In this document: in pieces, positions 35,301 to 46,919 of the stretch
Position numbering within the stretch: position 1 is the first letter of the stretch
Layout: every line of letters begins with the position of its first letter
Assembly (NCBI GenBank): GCA_030704615.1
Contig: CM060733.1
Coordinates: forward strand, 40,300,001-40,364,000
From: Takakia lepidozioides
Taxonomy: Eukaryota > Streptophyta > Takakiopsida > Takakiales > Takakiaceae
Direction: 5' to 3'
DNA length: 64,000 nt
The notes under the pieces: model-generated
Told to the model about the DNA's origin: nothing
The model's database searches: none
Seen by the model: the letters and a program-made list of their open reading frames with translations, nothing else
Translations under genes and position numbers: made by a program

Positions 35301-38300
35301 ACAGAAACCCACTCGAGAGCCTGTAGAAACAACTCAAAGCTCCTGGTGATGTCTTGGAGAGAAATGAAATGAAATGAAATGGTGCTTTATAACGTCCGCG
35401 GAAAGCTCATAGAGCTGATGGGACAAAATGGAAGAAAACAGGAGAGAGGAACAAATCCAGAAACCACAATTAATGTTCTAGCGATTGTCTAAGGGTGAAG
35501 GCCTCGTGCAGGTAGGCTGCCAAGCATTTTTGATCCTCATAGTGGAAGACATCAGTGAGAGTTTGGGTTCCACTGAATAAACAGTGGAATCTCCCACGGA
35601 TTGGTAATAGGAAAGCAGTAGAAAGTTGGTTACGTTGAAATAAACTGTCCACTCGAGCATACCACGAGTTCCTGAAACCTGCAGCTTTGAGCCTCATAGA
35701 TGTTGTGAGGGCCCTTGCCACTAGCCCTTTGAGAGAAAGAAAGAAAGGGAAAGAACGTCCATAGTGGACCCATGAGACAAAGTAGAACAAGAAGAGACCC
35801 ATATCACCATTACACCAAATGTCATGTGAAGAAACTGAGAGCATTGCATACCAGTTGGGTAGGAAGCTTTTGTATGAAGCCCACCGTGTCAGTGAACAGG
35901 CATTCCTTCCCATTTGGTAGCTGTTCACACAGTGCATAGAACATTCTCCCAGTCATGATAACTTGACCCAAATTTGAACAAAACCCCTTAATTGACCCTA
36001 AACTTGACCCAATTTGAATGATAGACCCTTACTGCATAAGACCATTGAGGTCCACAGCAGGTAAAGAGGGCCTATGGGAGACAATAGAACTATGAGAGAC
36101 ATCCAAAGACCATGTGAAAAAAACCGAAACGTCGCTTGGTGAAGACTGCCCATGCCAGTAAGCTCCTAACCACTTTGGGTCCTCAGTTTAAGACCTCTGC
36201 CACGGACAAAGCCTGGTGCCCGTAGACTTCAGTGGATGGCAGGGAGAGAGAAAGGAGGAAATGTTTTACCTCTACTCGACGGGTAGTCGGATCTAGAGTT
36301 GCAAAAAGCCGGTCCTCTGCCAGAACTCCTGCCCCACTTAGTCTATTTAAGAGTGTACTCTTCCCTGCATTTGTGTAACCAACCTGCCAAACCCATGAGT
36401 TATTTAAAGCTTCAATCAAACCTTGCCCTCTTCGTATAGTAGAGTAAAAACATAGCCACCTTGCCACATCTAGAGGCTGTAGTAGCAGTGCTTCGATCAT
36501 TTCTAGCAAGAAGGAGGTTGACTCTTGCTGAAGCACGCGTAACTTCTGGTGTCACTTCACCCCACTGGGCAATTACATTCTGTTTGGAAGGTGGACACCT
36601 TCTCATGGCTGTAACTGGAGCAACAAGGTTGCCCCCAAGGACTCAAAAGTCCCAGGTACCCACACATTAGGTGTGTGCTTGACTCAGCAACCCCCCTTTT
36701 ATAACTGGGCTGGCTATCCAACATACACCTATGTGGCTTTGAACCCATGACCACTTGTAACGTAGCCTTGTGCCCTAACCACTGGGCCAGCATTTCTAGT
36801 ATTATATAGTACCATGCGATGCATGCACGGTGTTCATACTCCCTCTGAACTATGCTTGCTATGCAGCAAAGGAAGCCTAGGCTGCGCTTCTGCTGTCGAG
36901 AGAAAAAATACTCATCATAAAATACTCGTCATAATGTCCCTGATAAACCCAAGCACTCATGGGACAAGAACGCAGAGAGAGAAGGGGAGAGGCATAAGAA
37001 TAGAGCGCACCAGGGAGATTACAGGAATGGGGACTGATGCGCGGCGGTCACGATATTGTTGGCGATGTCCACGCACTGACTCGAGCTCCCTCTTCAGTCC
37101 TGCAATCTGAACACCAACCACGCATGAGATGATCTTACCTTCATTTCAGTAGAAACAAACAAGTGGCAAATAGATTTCTACCCTTCCAACTACATCATGA
37201 TGTCAACTGCATATCTACAGAAATCCACCAAAAAGATATTCCCAGAATTGCCAGGTCCTGCGCATTATGACTTGAGGACTGGACAGGTCCTGACTGGGTA
37301 ATGTATGGGTAAACGATGAGGTTCGTGAATATAAAATCATCCCAAACATACTGGAACACTAAAGGGTGAAGCCCTACCTGAGTACGGAGAATTCGCTTGT
37401 CAACTTCAATTTGCTTTTCTCCCATACCCTTGACCAAACCTCCTGCCTGTCTCTCCAGATGTGTCCACATGCGTGTCAACCGCGGTAACTGGTACTCTGT
37501 TTGGGCCAACTCTACCTACACAGATAGAACCAGGAGTCAAATAAACTACAATGAAGCTAACCATGGTTCCAGCCACTAACCCAGCTTTAGTTGATGCCAC
37601 CACAAGATATAGCCTACTGGAGGAGGAAGCCTAGGGTGGTTTGTTGCCCGTTCGTATTCATCTGCACAGAACAAGAGGGAACAAACACCTTTGTAAAGGG
37701 CTCACTCCAGTAGTGGGACTTACCTTGATATAAACAATTAGTTCAGGCTTTCCAGATTTCCTCCAGAAATCCCTTCACACAAGCATCAATCTGCTATGTC
37801 TGAGCTGCCATGGCACTTCAGCCTCCGAGTCAGCTTCATCGAGCAGGGTCAGTTCTTCCTGCCTAATATTCAGGTACATGAAAATCTCGTCTATTCTTTT
37901 CTGCCAGGATGGTCTTGCTTCCAAGATAGAATCGATCATCTTAGCGTATCCTGGTATTAGGCATGCGATTCAACTGACCCCACCATCTGACCTTAAACTC
38001 ATCACATTGGGAGCTCAAACTCGCCAAACTCGCCCCGAACAGCCACATTAGTTGTTCTAGAGCATACTAGATTCTAAAGAGAGAGAGAGAGGTGAACCTG
38101 CAGAGTAGCTTCCCGAGTTGCTGCACGCTGGCTAAAAATATCAAGTATCAATGCGGTTCTATCACAGACACGCACATCCTCACCAAAGGCTTTCCCCAGA
38201 CTCCGAAGCTGCCTGGCATTGCCCCAAACAGAAACCACATCTTAGAAGGAACGAGTGTCTTGGTGATGGTCTTTGCTAGATCCTGCCTTTGGTACCTCAC

Positions 38301-40952
38301 CGTATGAGTCTGCTGGAGCCACATACATCAGGTTCGGCTATTCCCTTAGCAACATCCACAATTAGATAAAGCCTCCCATGGTTAATTGTTCGAAGCTGGT
38401 CTCAGGGTGTTGATTTATCTTCGCTGGAACAGGTCTGGTGTCCAAGGTCATGGTCACGTCTGTTTTCCACGTAATGCCAAACAACCAAAATGGGTAAGGC
38501 CTTAAAACTAATTACCCTGGTGAGAGCTCATCATCGAAGATAACAGTTTCAACTTTGAGAGCGCGAATTGCTCCTTGAACCTCCATCACTTTGCCAGCCC
38601 CTATGTACGTTTTGGGACTTGGATGCTCTAGCCTGCCAATACCATAAACTTAGCAATGTTAGAAACTGTAAATGACCTCCCCTGCACGCGAATGTAAAGC
38701 TAAGCAAAGGTCCCCTCATGCTGCACTATTCAAACCAGCAATACTAGAACATCCAACAGACGCACAGAGGGAGGGGAGAGCCATTCACCTACAGGACATA
38801 TGCTCTCCTAACTTTTCGGGGTGGAACTGCCATACCCTCTCACAGTCAGGGCAAAGGTCCATTGCAACTTCGGGCTGTATTGGAGCTTTAAAATGTCCAC
38901 AAAAAGCCCAAAGATGTACTCATTAGAGGTTGTATGCTCTGGCCTTGTAGGACTTAAACCAAGAGAGTGTGTACTCATGAGACATTGTCTGCTGTAGCCT
39001 TGTGGCCATAGACCCCACGCCCGGTTTAACAAGAGAGAAAAAGAGAGAGAGAGAGATGTACTTTTGGTAAGTAGAACCAACGACAGAAAGTCCTGCAGTA
39101 TCAGCTAATTGTGAGAGTTCCTCTAGTGACTCAGTGATCCCAAAAAGAGCTCGCTCTCCTGCCCTTTTGCGCTCAATGCCTACCAAATATGCCCTCTCTT
39201 CAAAGACCTGCATCTCCCATACAATGTTCTCACTGCAGTCAATCTGACGTCCATCTGAGGTACACCAAGTTGATTCCATGTGAAAATTGCTGCAAGAAGC
39301 CCCTCAAGATTTTGAAAGTTTGTGAACAGAGGTGCATGGACTATGTTCTTGATGGCGCTGAAGAGGGTCACTGATGATGAGAATAGCCCCCAACATTTTA
39401 TCTGTAAATGATGTTTTCTAGGCCGCTTGCTCATCAGGCATTGACAATCTCCCTTTCCTTTCTGCATCTGTCTATAGTTCAAAGGTAGACTCCCTGTCCT
39501 CAGTTTCAACTTTAGTCTGGTGCAGACAGTAGGTAGGTAGGCCCTTCAGATCATCCTTAAGGTCATCACCAATGTCACAAACTGGAAACAAAGTTCAGCA
39601 AGAGACCCACTCAAGTCGGAGTTATTTTGCATGATTAATTCTGAATAACTCCAACTTTTTATGCCTAACTGGTTGGAGTACTATTGAGAAAGTGCAAGAG
39701 AGTGGTCCAGATCCTCGCGGATTCGACGTGGGATTAACTTTAAACGAGCTTTTGTCAAATAGAACCGAGTGATCCATGGATCCTGCTTTTCCCAGTATAC
39801 AGAAACAAGCAAGAACATCTTGGAATTTTAGCCTTAACAAGAAAACTGTGTCTTCCACTCTCCCTCTCTTCTCTCTCTTGTCCCATAGGCCCTCCCTCAT
39901 GCTCTGGACCTAGAGATATAAAAATTCGTTCTTTATGTAGGTCTACTTTGTCCCACAGGCCCTGGGGTCGCCCTTTGGACGTTATAAAGTTCCTGTTGTT
40001 GTTCCTTTTCCTTCCGGGAATTTTTATTCTTCTGACTTCTCTGTTTCTGTGGTTCTACTGTGTTGTTATACTGTGTCTCATGGGTCCTCCAGGCCTCTAG
40101 CGGATTCTTCCTTCCCCTAAACCTATGGCCTTTGGGACGTACTAATTTCTCTCTCCTCTATGGGAGCGGGATTACCTCTCGACCATTTTGGAACCTGATC
40201 CGCTTGTTAATGTCTTCTTCAACCCACTCAGATCCGGCAGTAGGAGAGATGACCGTCCCCTCACCCACACCATTGGTGCTCCAATCATCATCACTTATCC
40301 AATCGTCTGCGTCTTTCCTCTCCTCAACCTCTCCCTCAATGCCCAACCCCTCAAGTTCGTTCCCCAAGTCTTGCATGTCCAGCAGGTCTCCAACTCTTCC
40401 ATTTGTCCCGTTTGACACAATATCTTGGCCCACAGCGCTCTCTCTCTTCAACTCGCTGTTGGCCCATACCCCTCCATCATTGGAATTAAATTCGAGCTTC
40501 AAATCTGCCAAAATTTCATCTCCTTGTCTACCCGTATGCTCACTTTCGAGGCCCCTTCCTGTAGCGGCGACTCTTCCGAAGCCTCTCTTGTGACCTGCTC
40601 TGTCTTCCCCCAGGTAAGCACGTCCTCTGCGCGCATCTTCGGAAAGCATAGCGTATACTCTACCACCGAGATTGCTGCTACATTTACGCCTAGTTTCAAA
40701 CCCCCTTCTTACACAACCTCTGTAAACCACAGCCTCTGATCGCTGACTCCTAGTCGACTCAAACCCACAAGCTTCTGGCCCACAGGTCACCTCCAGCTTC
40801 AAGTGCAAAACCCTAAAATTTTCTCTGTATTGACATCGAGACACTCCCAGGTCAGAATGCGGGAGCGAGAACTTCCTAGCAGCCAGCTTGTCTGGGCACA
40901 AATTGGAAGGGGGTATGGTGTGAGAAGGACATGATGAGACAGAGAGAGCCAT
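29369..40952 (-). CDS. HFLX: HflX-type GTPase, chloroplast-targeted, G3 exon not found
   Basis: Twelve exons fit phase and GT-AG: 40952-40176, 39207-39062, 38632-38516, 38212-38098, 37515-37378, 37106-37011, 36383-36270, 33927-33857, 31794-31701, 31591-31463, 31109-31020, 29458-29369, together 658 aa. Exon 1 encodes a long acidic N-terminal extension with a plausible transit peptide. Then come the HflX domain ([37 protein letters not shown]), the coiled region ending [13 protein letters not shown], the P-loop GYTNAGKS, switch [14 protein letters not shown] split by an intron, SALTGEG and the plant C-terminus ([18 protein letters not shown]). HflX GTPases bind large ribosomal subunits and rescue stalled ribosomes; the plant form is plastid or mitochondrial. 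The exon expected to carry G3 (DTVGF) between 36270 and 33927 was not found. Confidence 0.9.
29986..30958 (-). mobile_element. 5'-truncated LINE copy with 15-bp target duplication
   Basis: Flanked by ccaggacaaaataga at 29971-29985 and 30959-30973, it sits in the last HflX intron, 47 bp after the exon 31109-31020. It encodes the C-terminal third of a LINE ORF2: [20 protein letters not shown], then [20 protein letters not shown], the zf-RVT-like [17 protein letters not shown] and [12 protein letters not shown]. The frame stays open to a TGA at 29994-29992, only 6 bases before the element end. There is no poly(A) tail. The open frame suggests a young insertion. Confidence 0.88.
32014..33590 (-). 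mobile_element. Cluster of LINE copies of the same family
   Basis: Two family 3' ends (TGAGTACA-type) lie at 32017 and 32086 on the minus strand, separated by (GA)n. The longer copy (about 32086-33190) repeats the domains of the 29986-30958 copy ([17 protein letters not shown]) with frameshifts. It extends 5' past 33010 into the segment preceding the ORF2 C-terminal region. A third partial copy (about 33190-33590) ends in a (GA)n run at 33588-33614. All share the host gene's orientation and occupy the intron between HflX exons 33927-33857 and 31794-31701. Confidence 0.8.
33736..33885 (-). repeat. 75-bp tandem duplication including an HflX exon end
   Basis: Units 33736-33810 and 33811-33885 are near-identical. 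The right unit contains the last 29 bases of HflX exon 33927-33857 and its donor (GCAAG|GTGCCT). The left unit carries the same bases but the donor reads GCAAG|ATGCCT, so GT has become AT and the duplicate splice site should be inactive. The duplication lies inside the intron just after the exon. Confidence 0.85.
35358..35940 (-). mobile_element. Non-LTR family B copy with (ATTTC)n tail
   Basis: The minus strand ends ...GGACGTTATAAAGCACC(ATTTC)n at 35361-35380, as at 4003-4018. Upstream it keeps a 155-codon open frame (35937-35470) ending [26 protein letters not shown], the same peptide as near 4110-4200. It lies in the HflX intron between exons 36383-36270 and 33927-33857, the interval where the G3 exon is expected. 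Confidence 0.75.
37640..38090 (-). mobile_element. Internally deleted LINE fragment in HflX intron
   Basis: Matches the 29986-30958 family in pieces: the region encoding the C-terminal part (near 37700-37800), then a jump to the middle part (37830-38070) with several indels, ending in (GA)n at 38076-38091. The last bases abut the HflX exon 38212-38098 donor. Confidence 0.75.
38912..39570 (-). mobile_element. LINE 3' ends and fragment around HflX exon 39207-39062
   Basis: Two family 3' ends (ATGAGTACA type) lie at about 38915 and 38970, with a (GA)n run at 39032-39056 directly at the exon donor. A further body fragment occupies about 39270-39570 on the other side of the exon, carrying the [19 protein letters not shown] segment of the same ORF. 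The exon itself (39207-39062) is not part of the element. Confidence 0.7.
39620..40150 (+). mobile_element. Family B-like non-LTR tails, plus orientation
   Basis: Around 39945-40010 the plus strand reads gtcccacaggccctggggtcgccc and then ggacgttataaag followed by (gtt)n and a pyrimidine run, the same 3' end signature as the minus-strand copies at 4003 and 35361. A second diverged unit (ggcctttgggacgtac) follows at 40128-40141. Weaker matches lie at 29570-29605 (+) and 34146-34190 (-). Confidence 0.55.
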
Positions 40953-42139
40953 GCGGGAAATTCGCTCTAGCTATTGGAGGCTGTGATTGAGCTCACCACC
41001 ACGAAGGATTCTTTGCATAAGGAATCCTTACATTCTGAGATGCCACTTTCTTCTTCTACACAAATCTTTTGCGACGACGGGAATTGGCAAGTGTTTGTAA
41101 TACTACACTGAAGCGAAAAACTCACCTCCAATATAGCTCACAAGTCAAGCAGGGGAGGAGAACGTTTGTGTTCCAAGTTACTAGACATCGACACATGGGC
41201 CAACAGGCGCCGTGAGCGACGCAGTGTATGAGTAGGATTGCGTAAGTACTTTTCAAGATAGATATGCATTCATCCTGGAGCATCAAGTCCTCGAGGACCA
41301 GCCACAATAGTCTCAACCGTAGGCCAGATTTGCCAGGAGGCTCAAGAGCTAGGTGTACTATAAAGTTGCATTCTGAGTTGACCGTTGAACAAATCGACCT
41401 TTGCAGCACTTCACCCATTTAAAAGCACTGAATCTTCGAAAGCTGGTGAGATTATCTAAACTGCCTCAAACCTGGGTTTTGTGTGTTCATCGACTTCGCA
41501 GACGCTAATTTTTCGAAATTGCCAACACGATCACTGCATGCAGCTCCTCAAGTCCAACAAATCTACGGTTCTGATTCCGAGAGAAGCCTGCAGTGCGGTT
41601 GATGATCCCCGCCACTGTTCTCATAACTGAAATGGCGACAAGTGCGGCTGGGACATTGGCCTTTTAGTATTGACTATTTCTATTGTTGGGGGTTGTCTCT
41701 CTCAAGTCGATATTCCGTTCTCTCTGCACGAGGGCTGCATGGATGCCTTCCTCGACACCCAGTGGTGGGCTTGCAGAGTTTTTTTGTCTTTTACTTTGAT
41801 GATCCGACTGCACTAGCCGTCGAGGCAGGGGAGACGATTGGGGAAGAGAGCTTCGATTTCCTTGTCGCCATTTTCCTTGAACTTTGTTGGTGATTGTTTC
41901 TGGAGTCCTGCTATCAGACAGATTGTTCAGAGCGAAGGAGATGTGGTGTTATGCTGGAAATTCTTTTGTGGCGGTTAGTCTGGAACTGCACTAATCCGTT
42001 GTGCAGAGATGACAACGTAATAGGGCTCGTTCTTGGGTCTTCTTGGTCCCTTTGAGTGCGATGTTGGAAGCGCTTATCGCACCCAGTTGACAACAGAAGA
42101 GAGCTGTGAGAAGATGACTTGACTTGAAGCAGTCTTGTC

Positions 42140-43495
42140 ATGGCTGCAAAATCAAGTAAAGATAGAGGGGGGAAGAAGGATGCGATGGGTGGCTCAGGAG
42201 GTAGCAGTGGCGGAGGCGGCGGTGACGAGTTCGGACGGGCCGTAGCCAAAATGGGGGTGGCCCAGGTATGTGAATCTCTGGGTTTTCACACATTCCAGCG
42301 CTCTGCCGCAGAGGCTTTGGCTGACATTGCGCTGCGTTATCTCAGTGATCTCGCGAAAGCTGCGCACTTCTATGCGAATTTGGCAGGGCGTACACAATGC
42401 AACGCACTCGATGTAATCTTGGCCATGGAGGATGTGGGCACTGGGCCAAATGCGGCTACAGATACGGCCCGTTCACTATCAAGCTCTGCGTCCCTGCGGG
42501 ATGTGATGAAGTATGTGGAATACTCTGACGAAATTCCTTTTGCAAGGCCTGTCCCACACTTCCCTGTATCCAAGAAGCGGGCGGCCCCGCCCAGCTTTGC
42601 GCAGCTGGGGGAGACCCCCCCGCAATCGCATATACCTGCCTGGCTGCCTGCATTTCCGGATCCCCACACTTATCGCGCCACTCCTGTTTGGAATGAGCGA
42701 AAGGGCGACTCTTGCATGGATAAACTTGAGCAGGCCAGACAGCGTCGGAAGGCAGAACGCTCGCTTGTTGCCCTCCATCTCCGCCTGTCTGCCAGGGGAT
42801 TGGGTGTGGGTGCGGGGGACGCATCCTCGTCAGGGTCAGCTTTGGTACAGACAAGGGCTCGGTCCGTTTGGGGTGCAACCGGGCCAGCCCCGGGGGTAGG
42901 GATCTCTGGTCCCCAATCTCTTCAGTCTCGTCAGGAGTGGTCTTCCAGGGAGCAAGAGGCGCTACTTGCAAAGATGGAGTCTGAGGGTTCACTGGGGAAA
43001 GCCAAAGGAAAGAAGTCAGCAATTATGGTGCAAAACCCATTTCTAGCAGCCCCTCTTGCAGCCGGTGAGGGAGAGGTTTCGCCCATTTCTTTTGCTAGGA
43101 GAGGCTTTGGTGCTGACGGACTCAAACCTGATGGTGATGGGCAGGTAGCGGTGCCATCTGTGCTGGAGGCTTTTGCTCCAGCACTCGAGGTTGCAACCAA
43201 GAGTCTAGAACACAATGAAATGGAAGCTGTTACTCCCAAGGAACAGGCTGGAAGCATAATTCCTGAGTCAAAGGATCGGGTGCCCGTCTCTCTGACTTTC
43301 GACTGGGGAAGAAAGACTCGGGCTAAGGCCATTGTTGCACAGCTGAGCTTGGCCCGAAGTAGGTCACCTGTCAAGAAGGGGAAGGGTGGTGTCTCATCAG
43401 GGAAGGAGGAGGAGAAGGATGAGAAAAGAAAACGAGCCGAGCAGATTTTAGCACAGGCCATAGAGGACTCGGGAGATGTCGGCCCACAAACATGA
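42140..43495 (+). CDS. TAF8: TFIID subunit TAF8, 451 aa, intronless
   Basis: The start is the ATG after an in-frame stop-rich leader; a Gly/Ser-rich N-terminus follows. Residues about 30-105 form the BTP-type histone fold (FGRAVAKMGVAQVCESLGF, SAAEALADIALRYLSDLAK, ALDVILAMEDVG), which pairs with TAF10. Residues about 130-185 match the conserved TAF8 C-terminal segment (VPHFPVSKKR, HIPAWLPAFPDPHTY). The rest is low-complexity, ending with a basic Lys-rich stretch (SPVKKGKGG) that could serve as nuclear import signal. As part of TFIID the protein helps load RNA polymerase II at promoters. Long antisense frames over the gene are shadows. Confidence 0.93.
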   Translation: MAAKSSKDRGGKKDAMGGSGGSSGGGGGDEFGRAVAKMGVAQVCESLGFHTFQRSAAEALADIALRYLSDLAKAAHFYANLAGRTQCNALDVILAMEDVGTGPNAATDTARSLSSSASLRDVMKYVEYSDEIPFARPVPHFPVSKKRAAPPSFAQLGETPPQSHIPAWLPAFPDPHTYRATPVWNERKGDSCMDKLEQARQRRKAERSLVALHLRLSARGLGVGAGDASSSGSALVQTRARSVWGATGPAPGVGISGPQSLQSRQEWSSREQEALLAKMESEGSLGKAKGKKSAIMVQNPFLAAPLAAGEGEVSPISFARRGFGADGLKPDGDGQVAVPSVLEAFAPALEVATKSLEHNEMEAVTPKEQAGSIIPESKDRVPVSLTFDWGRKTRAKAIVAQLSLARSRSPVKKGKGGVSSGKEEEKDEKRKRAEQILAQAIEDSGDVGPQT

Positions 43496-43499
43496 CTTC

Positions 43500-46300
43500 A
43501 CAAAATGCTGACCTGTGCGTTCTTCCTTCTCTGCAGTATTTTTCTCTGTTCTTCATGGCTGATGCCAGGAAAAGTTAGGTGCAAGATATTATTGGTCATC
43601 AGCCAACCTTTTCACTTAACTGTCTTGTGCTTTGGCCTGTCTTCCACAGGTTCCGTTGAACAAAGGCTCTTTACAATGAACGACAAATGCATGCAGCTTC
43701 TTGGTGTTGTTACCATGAATGGCAGGGCAAAAACTTTTGGAAGGAAGAGCAGTCTGTCGGATCATGCAGTAGGGATAATGTCTCTCTCTCTTACACACCC
43801 ACACAAGGATTAGCCAAGCATGATCTTCCGAGTACGTTTTCTTCTTACCCTGCCCCGCATAGTGTCTTGTCTATGCAACACCTTAAATCAGACCCCAATT
43901 ACCTGTAATAGGATTGTGGACCTGTGCACACCATGCTTTGACAACTTTTGGCTTAGAATCATGCCATGTAATCTTCATATACTTGATCAGCTCCAAGATG
44001 TTTAGTATCTCGCCGTGATCATGCCCTCAAGGGTGTTTTACAACCTACAGCCAAGCTACACTTCTTGCAACTCCAGTTCGTGTATGGCTGTCTCTAGTCA
44101 AGTTGGGCTCACAAAAAAAAAATGAATGACCTGAAAGATTCTGTGCGCCACTCTGTGCTCTTCTCTCTTCAAGCTTCACGAGATCTCAATTTTACTATGA
44201 GAATAAACCTTTTCATTATGTTACCAATATTGGCTTTTCCGCGACTGATTCAGTTTTTATTTTTATTTTTATTTTTTTCCAGTTTGGCCGAAAAGGGCTT
44301 AGGCTTGGGCATTTAGGAATCTTGACGAATACAAGTGAAACCTTATCTCCAAAACCCTGCCCCTCTTTCCGCGTGCTCCGGTGTAGCAGGATTGAGCTAT
44401 GTAGCTCTCAATCGGCTGACCTCACAGCAATCACCTACCCACCTACTGTATTTAGATTTTAGGGAAATGCGTCTGTGGCAAACCACAGAGAGGGGCGTCA
44501 TTGGGAGCACCTGCACTTAGAAATTTACTTAGTAATTCACTAAGTATGGAATGAAAGTGGTAAGATGATTCCACATTATGCTTTCAGCCAGTGCAGAAAC
44601 TGTTAGCGGGATGTCCCTCTTAGTTTGTTGAGAATTGCTCTACAACCGTGATGTGATGATGGTGGCTATGGTACACCTCTCAGGAATTTCTGATATTGAG
44701 AGGGTTGGAGCGATTCGATCAGCAGGCCCAATGGCTTCAGGGCTGGGGACTAAAATCAATCACATACTGACCTCTGTCGTGCGCATCCCCAGGTAACAGC
44801 TTATTTCCGGAATGTTATAAATTTCTTTCAAATGTGAGAAGGTTTCATGAGAAAGTCGACTCTACCCTGTATGGAGGAAGCACATGTGTTTGAGAGGGAT
44901 AGGTAAAGAAATGATGATGGGCAGTTGTGGATATATGCATGCAGGGATTGAAAGCAAAAGGTGTTGGATGAATAGCTGAAGGTGGAATTGGAGATGATGA
45001 AGCAAGCCACCAACTTTCTGCTTCAAAAGGTGGGCATGTGGGAGGCTCACAGCTGTTCCTATGAAAGTATTTTTACAGAGGAATGGGCAAAGTGATATTA
45101 AGAGTAGAGATTTGATATGGCTGTCAGTTTCGGGTTTTAGGCTTAAGAGTCAAATATGTTTCCATTTTGAGAGGCTTCCTGATGTGATTGCAGGCAAAGT
45201 TGCAACTGTTGCAGGGGACGACTCAAGAGCAAATCATTGAGATGGCTGCTAAATGAGTTTTTCGGCTCTTCTGCAGATTTTTTAGGGTGTTCCTAGTGAT
45301 TGTCTGAGGGATTGTTTGAACATATTGATTGGATTGTGGGATCCTTGGTGTTCTCAGAAGGAAGTCTGGACCTATCTTGTCTTGGACTCCCTTTATTTAG
45401 ATGTAATCTACCCTCATGCAGTTAGATGGTTGTTTTTCATTCGACACCAACCTGGATGATGGCTCATTCAGATTCAAAGGCTTGAGTTCAGAAGACATGC
45501 TAGTCTATCAGGCCATACAGCAGTCTGTCTTTTGTGTTGTTTCTCTTTCATATTTGTTGAACCTTGCTCCATAGTGGACTTATACATAGGAGCACAGCGA
45601 CCATTCTTGTTGAAGCACAACCATCTTGAACCAATGGGCCCTGATCTCAGTCAAAATACAGTGGAAGGGACAATGAGAAATTATCCTTTAGACGCAAGAC
45701 CCTACAGTCCATACTTAATTTTCCTGGGTTTTGATTGGCACTGCAAAATTATATCCATAGACCCTGCCTCAAAGTTCAAGGCTCCAAAATTGGACCTAGA
45801 GTGACGGTGGTCTCTTACTGACAAAGAGGTTTGTTGTAATCTGTAGGAATATGGACAATGGATTTGAAGAAGAGGACAAACTTACAGCAGCCACAAGCTT
45901 CTATTCTGGATGCAACTGCAAAGTTGTGCAAGGAGCAAAGGTGTGTGAGAGAGACTATTCCACTGAAAATGCAGGAGAATAGAATCCTATCTCTATACAA
46001 GAGATAGGAATAGAGAATAGACGCACTTCAGAACAACTTAGATGCAGCTCTGATATGCAACACTCGAAAGGGAGTTTACAGCATGCTCTACTACAGAATC
46101 AAAGCACCTAAATGCAATGACCTAAAGCAGAAGATCAAACAGTCTAACTCAACAACTTCAAAATGCGAGACAGTGAGATGAGAACACAAACAAATAGAAA
46201 AGTGGAATCTTTATAACCCCAGACTAGTTTCGCTCAGCAACGTGAGCTCATTAGTGGGAAAGAAAAGGAATGAGATACGAAGACCCCACACCCTGCTACC
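43500..46300. other. No gene seen downstream of TAF8
   Basis: It holds the TAF8 3' region and then unique-looking AT-rich sequence. A (T)n-rich run attttt lies at 44258-44277. No exon series, domain or element end was recognised. Confidence 0.5.
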
Positions 46301-46309
46301 GGGAGTGAA

Positions 46310-46480
46310 TAGTCTCGCGGGTGACAATCAACCAATGGATGTCTCGAGAGGAGAAAACCATTCAATGGATGTCTTGTGAAGAGATAAATCATCCAAGAAA
46401 GTCTTGGTGGGAGAAAACCATCCAATGGATGAAATTAAGTTCTTGACAAGAGAGAACCATCCAAAGGATGAAATTCATCC
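46310..46480. repeat. Short tandem repeat of about 40 bp
   Basis: The unit agagaaaaccatccaatggatg(aaatt/tctt) recurs four to five times with variation between 46310 and 46480. No coding meaning is evident. Confidence 0.65.
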
Positions 46481-46919
46481 CAAAAAATCAATTTGTATCT
46501 CTCATATACAACTAATTTCCTTCTATTGTAACTTTGTACGAACTATGTAGGAACGCAAGGTCCTTGCTTTTTTCCAACAAAGATAGGTGTGTCAAAAGAT
46601 GCCAACTAACCCTAAGCTAGTGACCCAAGGTAGATTAAACCACCAGGGTGCCCTGGTAAGGGCTGGACTTGAGCAGCATTGCCAACTTCAATCAACTCAG
46701 CCAAAGGCTATTGGGTATATAAGCTCCAACTATTGGTGCTCAAACTCTCTCTTATATGTAGTAGTGGATGTACTAGGGACCAACCAATGGAAAGCCCGCC
46801 TCTTACCGTTGCATCAAAAATCTAGGAGCATCTTTTATTTCAAAAAAAATTTACATATCAGGAATGTACTCCATTTGTACATAGATGACCTGCACCTACG
46901 CAGGTAACGAACCGTTCTC

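Noticed and set aside
40060-40739. Plus-strand frames of 177 and 104 codons
   Set aside because: They are antisense to HflX exon 1, whose phase-consistent continuation identifies the coding strand.
42370-43461. Several long minus-strand frames over TAF8
   Set aside because: They lie antisense to a well-recognised TAF8 coding frame and share its codon structure.
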